Source: Acidimicrobiia bacterium
GTDB taxonomy: Bacteria > Actinomycetota > Acidimicrobiia > Spongiisociales > UBA5794
Direction of reading: 5' to 3'
Assembly: GCA_030065575.1 (NCBI GenBank)
Contig: JASJDZ010000039.1
Location: 1 to 35,129, forward strand
DNA: 35,129 bases
The translations under genes and the position numbers were made by a program. Below are positions 33,508 through 35,129 of this stretch, piece after piece. Position 1 is the stretch's first letter. Each line of letters starts with the position of its first letter. The notes under the pieces were generated by a model. The model searched no databases. It saw nothing but the letters and a program-made list of their open reading frames with translations, and had not been told where the DNA came from.

Positions 33508-34050
33508 GTGCGAGTCGTCGGCTACATCAGAGAAGCCTCCGCAGAGGGGGAGCCCGCCTTTGCCCAGTCGGAGAAGATCCGCAGGTGGATCAACGAGAAT
33601 GGGCATCGCCTGATAGCCCTGTGCCAGGACGTGCGCACCCCGGGCCATCCTGTTGGCCGCGAGGGGCTGCAGTCGATCGTCGGCATCATCTCGGCCCGGC
33701 AGGTCGATGGGGTTGTCGTGCCTTCTCTGTCCACTTTCTCCAACGACAAGGTCAGCCAGGAAGTGATCATGTCGGCGCTGCGCAGCAACGGGATAACCCT
33801 GCTGTCGGCCACGCCCGATGATCTGGACCAGCTGTCGGACCCACCCACCGACCAGGTGCGGTTGATTGTTCGGGACGTGCTGGCCAAACACGCCCGATTC
33901 GAAGAAATCCTGAAACTGCCCGCCCCGGTCGAGGCTGAACCTGAGGTCGTCCGTATCGATGACGCACCCGACGTTGTCATCGAGTTGGTGCCGCCTGATC
34001 ACGGCAACGAGCTAACCACCAGCCGCTCCGCAACACCGGTGGGCGGGTAG
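33508..34050 (+). CDS. Serine-recombinase (resolvase) N-terminal-like protein, probably inactive
   Basis: This is a 180-residue protein. Residues 1-110 follow the resolvase/invertase N-terminal fold: VVGYIREAS, a helix with AQSEKIRRWINENGHRLIALCQDVRTPG, then GREGLQSIVGIISARQVDGVVVPSLSTFSND. Key residues are changed. The opening is YIREAS instead of YxRVS, so the nucleophile serine is displaced by one. The LxRLxR arginines are replaced in SLSTFSN. The C-terminal 70 residues are acidic and Pro-rich and show no DNA-binding helix-turn-helix or zinc-ribbon domain. It is therefore unlikely to recombine DNA. GTG 33508 has AAGGGA 8 nt upstream. Divergent from the HNH gene. Confidence 0.68.
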   Translation: MRVVGYIREASAEGEPAFAQSEKIRRWINENGHRLIALCQDVRTPGHPVGREGLQSIVGIISARQVDGVVVPSLSTFSNDKVSQEVIMSALRSNGITLLSATPDDLDQLSDPPTDQVRLIVRDVLAKHARFEEILKLPAPVEAEPEVVRIDDAPDVVIELVPPDHGNELTTSRSATPVGG

Positions 34051-34062
34051 GAATCCACCGGT
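34035..34062 (+). terminator. Inverted repeat at the end of the recombinase-like gene
   Basis: ACCGGTGG (34035-34042) pairs with CCACCGGT (34055-34062) across a 12-nt loop that includes the stop codon. There is no U-tract, so it is a weak terminator candidate at best, lying between convergent genes. Confidence 0.3.
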
Positions 34063-34097
34063 CGGTGCACATGCCCGATAAGGCTGCGGTTCCCCGG

Positions 34098-34751
34098 CTA
34101 GCCCCGCTCCAGCGCCGCCCAGACGGCCCGCGCCGTCACAAAGGCCCGTCCGCCCCGCTGCACCGCCGCACCGCTGAGGCGTTCTTCACCCCGCCCGATG
34201 AGGACCGTCACAACGGTGTGAGCCGCGATCTCCGACTCCACAACTCCTAGCAACTCCGCTTCAGGGCTCGCAAAGTGCTCAGCGACAGCTGCGGCCACAG
34301 ACTCGTCCAGATCTGATCCCATCGGATCCAACGGTCGAGTCGCAACGGCGCCCGTGCTGGTTCGCACTAGAACCGACACACCTTGCCTCGTCTCCTCAAC
34401 GGCAACGCTCTCCAGCGTGGCTACGGGCTCGGGCGCAGGCTCCTGTGCAACGTGCTCCCCCACGAGGGGGAAGCTGACGACCGAGCCGGGCGCTCCCGGA
34501 GGAGGTGGCGGCCCGGCAACGGGAGGTTCGTCATCCGGTGGTGCGGCTACGACGGATGACTCCTCGTCGGTGGCCGTCGAAGGTCGCATGCCATGCGCAA
34601 TCAGGATCCGGCGCACAGCAACGCCGACGGCGTCGGCATCGGCACCCACGGCAAGCTGGACGCGCACCCCGGCAACCCCCCCGGCGTCTTCGACCTCGGC
34701 CCCCGCGATACCCGGCACCGCGAGTAATTCGTTGCGTAGTGCGTCTGCCAT
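34098..34751 (-). CDS. Conserved hypothetical protein, alpha/beta with proline-rich linker
   Basis: This is a 217-residue protein. An N-terminal domain of about 60 residues (ADALRNELLAVPGIAGAEVEDAGG and VRVQLAVGADADAVGVAVRRIL) resembles a small alpha/beta fold. A Pro/Glu-rich linker with APPDDEPPVAGPPPPPGAP follows (about 70-90). A C-terminal domain of about 110 residues has VAVEETRQGVSVLVRTS, VAAAVAEHFASPEAELLGVVE and HTVVTVLIGRGEERLSGAAVQRGGRAFVTARAVWAAL. No known family was recognised. The start ATG 34751 has GGAGGG 5 nt upstream and overlaps the stop of the upstream 84-residue gene, so the two form an operon. Confidence 0.75.
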   Translation of the reverse strand: MADALRNELLAVPGIAGAEVEDAGGVAGVRVQLAVGADADAVGVAVRRILIAHGMRPSTATDEESSVVAAPPDDEPPVAGPPPPPGAPGSVVSFPLVGEHVAQEPAPEPVATLESVAVEETRQGVSVLVRTSTGAVATRPLDPMGSDLDESVAAAVAEHFASPEAELLGVVESEIAAHTVVTVLIGRGEERLSGAAVQRGGRAFVTARAVWAALERG

Positions 34752-35005
34752 CAAACCCTCCGCAGCCCCCTGTGCTGCAGCTTGCGCCACTCGAGATAGG
34801 CGACCAGCTCTTGCGGGCTCAAGATACTGTTGGGATCGCCGTGGGCGGTAGCCACCCTCCACGACATATAGCCCGGATCAGGTCGGGGCAGAAAGGGCCT
34901 CTTCCGCCACCAATCCTTGGGAGCGACGGCAAGCATGGTGCGAATCCCCTCCCCCCACAGGTCGGGCCGTCGGAGTACAGCGAGGATCATCGGGGGCGAC
35001 AACAT
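34751..35005 (-). CDS. Conserved small actinobacterial hypothetical protein
   Basis: This is an 84-residue protein (79 if the second ATG is used). It has a conspicuous conserved-looking core: LRRPDLWGEGIRTMLAVAP, then WWRKRPFLPRPDPGYMSWR, then an LVAYLEWRK helix. The tryptophan and RPFLPxPDxxY pattern resembles small proteins found across actinobacteria that have no assigned function (recollection, not checked). Soluble, no signal or membrane segment. Its TGA overlaps the start of the 217-residue gene. Function unknown; it probably works with that partner. Confidence 0.75.
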   Translation of the reverse strand: MLSPPMILAVLRRPDLWGEGIRTMLAVAPKDWWRKRPFLPRPDPGYMSWRVATAHGDPNSILSPQELVAYLEWRKLQHRGLRRV

Positions 35006-35116
35006 GGAACGATCGTACCGCTATCGTCGTTGACTGATAGTGATTCGAGCTGCCCGGGTGAGTTACGGCGGCGGCGAATACCTCCGCTCACTGATATTCT
35101 CACCAACGTTGCTGCC

Positions 35117-35127
35117 GGAGGAAGGAG
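35117..35127 (+). promoter_or_regulatory. Strong Shine-Dalgarno sequence at the window edge
   Basis: GGAGGAAGGAG lies within the last 13 bases and is a near-ideal ribosome binding site on the plus strand. A coding region probably begins just beyond the right edge. A TATTCT hexamer about 24 nt upstream (35093-35098) could be its -10. The intergenic stretch 35006-35116 contains no other recognised feature. Confidence 0.5.
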
Positions 35128-35129
35128 CA

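Noticed and set aside
32855-34050. HNH gene beside a recombinase-like gene as a possible mobile element
   Set aside because: No terminal repeats, integrase, att-like duplications or phage genes; the recombinase-like protein lacks catalytic residues; base composition looks like the surroundings.

Overview
The window comes from a high-GC Gram-positive bacterium, most likely an actinobacterium and perhaps of class Acidimicrobiia. The evidence is a complete division and cell-wall (dcw) cluster with sepF, ftsZ and a DivIVA-like gene but no ftsA, a MurE with the diaminopimelate-type signature, a compact ileS T-box next to the start codon, a DUF222-HNH (13E12-type) gene with a mycobacterial-type LexA box, and several genes that look leaderless. 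No tRNA, rRNA, CRISPR array, insertion sequence or prophage was recognised. The class assignment is inference.

Layout. Positions 1-2621 (minus) hold a partial DUF167/YggU gene and two abutting response regulators, one with an HDOD output domain and one with an HD-GYP-like domain that has lost its metal ligands. Positions 2622-3039 hold a promoter and an isoleucine T-box leader for ileS (plus, 3040-6237). From 6262 to 24714 everything is on the minus strand and forms one dcw block. In transcription order it reads mraZ, rsmH, ftsL-like, ftsI, murE, murF, mraY, murD, ftsW, murG, murC, murB, ftsQ, ftsZ, pgeF, yggS, sepF, yggT, divIVA-like. Most junctions are ATGA or GTGA overlaps. Two regulatory spots stand out: four TGGNN direct repeats at an exact 10-bp period before mraZ (a probable MraZ operator), and a 15-bp stem in the mraZ-rsmH gap that buries the rsmH ribosome binding site.

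Positions 24885-35129 are a mixed region: an AlkZ-like winged-helix protein, an SOS-controlled DUF222-HNH gene, three GNAT genes (one a fragment), a TPR protein, small membrane proteins, a pair made of a glycerol-1-phosphate dehydrogenase homologue and a HAD phosphatase, a compact HNH nuclease, a stand-alone recombinase-like protein lacking key arginines, and a two-gene conserved hypothetical operon. A strong ribosome binding site at the right edge suggests a plus-strand gene just outside the window.

How it works together. The dcw block encodes UDP-MurNAc-pentapeptide synthesis (MurB to MurF; MurA and Ddl are not here), lipid I/II formation (MraY, MurG), the septal SEDS/PBP synthase (FtsW, FtsI) with its FtsQ/FtsL partners, the Z-ring and its membrane anchor (FtsZ, SepF), and a peptidoglycan fidelity enzyme (PgeF). 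MraZ and the rsmH leader stem are likely control points. ileS is controlled separately by uncharged tRNA-Ile.
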